DNA of 64,000 nt from Halichoerus grypus (lineage: Eukaryota > Chordata > Mammalia > Carnivora > Phocidae). Positions 63,996-64,000 of the stretch are shown one piece after another. The first letter of the stretch is position 1. Each line of letters begins with the position of its first letter. The DNA is taken from positions 6,138,001 through 6,202,000 of the forward strand of contig NC_135717.1 in NCBI RefSeq assembly GCF_964656455.1. Reading direction: 5' to 3'. The position numbers and the translations under genes were made by a program. The notes beneath the pieces were generated by a model, which had not been told where the DNA came from, ran no database searches, and saw nothing but the letters and a program-made list of their open reading frames with translations.

Positions 63996-64000
63996 ATTTT

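Overview
The window is mammalian nuclear DNA: multi-exon genes with GT-AG introns, CpG-island promoters, AATAAA poly(A) signals and dense interspersed repeats. About 27 copies of a tRNA-Lys-type CAN SINE (head GGGGCGCCTGGGTGGCTCAG, CT-rich middle, AATAAA/poly-A tail) point to Carnivora. The heads lack the GGGATCCCTGGGTGGC form typical of young dog SINEs, so an arctoid caniform (bear, seal or mustelid group) is my best inference. The species cannot be fixed by eye.

Layout. (1) 1-24,050: ARPC1A (+), complete coding sequence in nine coding exons; its first non-coding exon lies upstream of the window. The introns are long, AT-rich and full of SINEs and old L1. (2) 24,051-28,900: intergenic, with an LTR-like remnant, a MIR, a MaLR/MLT1-type LTR and SINEs. 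(3) about 28,950-42,680: ARPC1B (+). A CpG island with a probable non-coding exon 1 is followed by a large first intron holding a composite minisatellite, then nine compact coding exons. (4) 42,685-45,940: convergent intergenic gap. (5) about 45,945-56,230: PDAP1 (-), six coding exons. (6) 55,700-56,850: CpG-rich divergent promoter shared by PDAP1 and BUD31. (7) about 56,530-64,000: BUD31 (+), four coding exons, ending at a poly(A) signal just inside the window edge. The order ARPC1A-ARPC1B-PDAP1-BUD31 is that of human 7q22.1.

ARPC1A and ARPC1B are tandem paralogues encoding alternative p41 WD40 subunits of the Arp2/3 actin-nucleating complex. Their exon boundaries and intron phases match exactly. 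PDAP1 is a small charged phosphoprotein and BUD31 a zinc-binding spliceosomal protein; they share only a promoter. All four reading frames assemble intact. I found no CRISPR array, bacterial-type system, tRNA/rRNA gene or convincing new protein-coding gene. The second-look items are structural: a two-unit minisatellite, opposite-strand near-identical young L1 tails, a head-to-head SINE chimera, a SINE pair close to a BUD31 splice acceptor, and promoter details.
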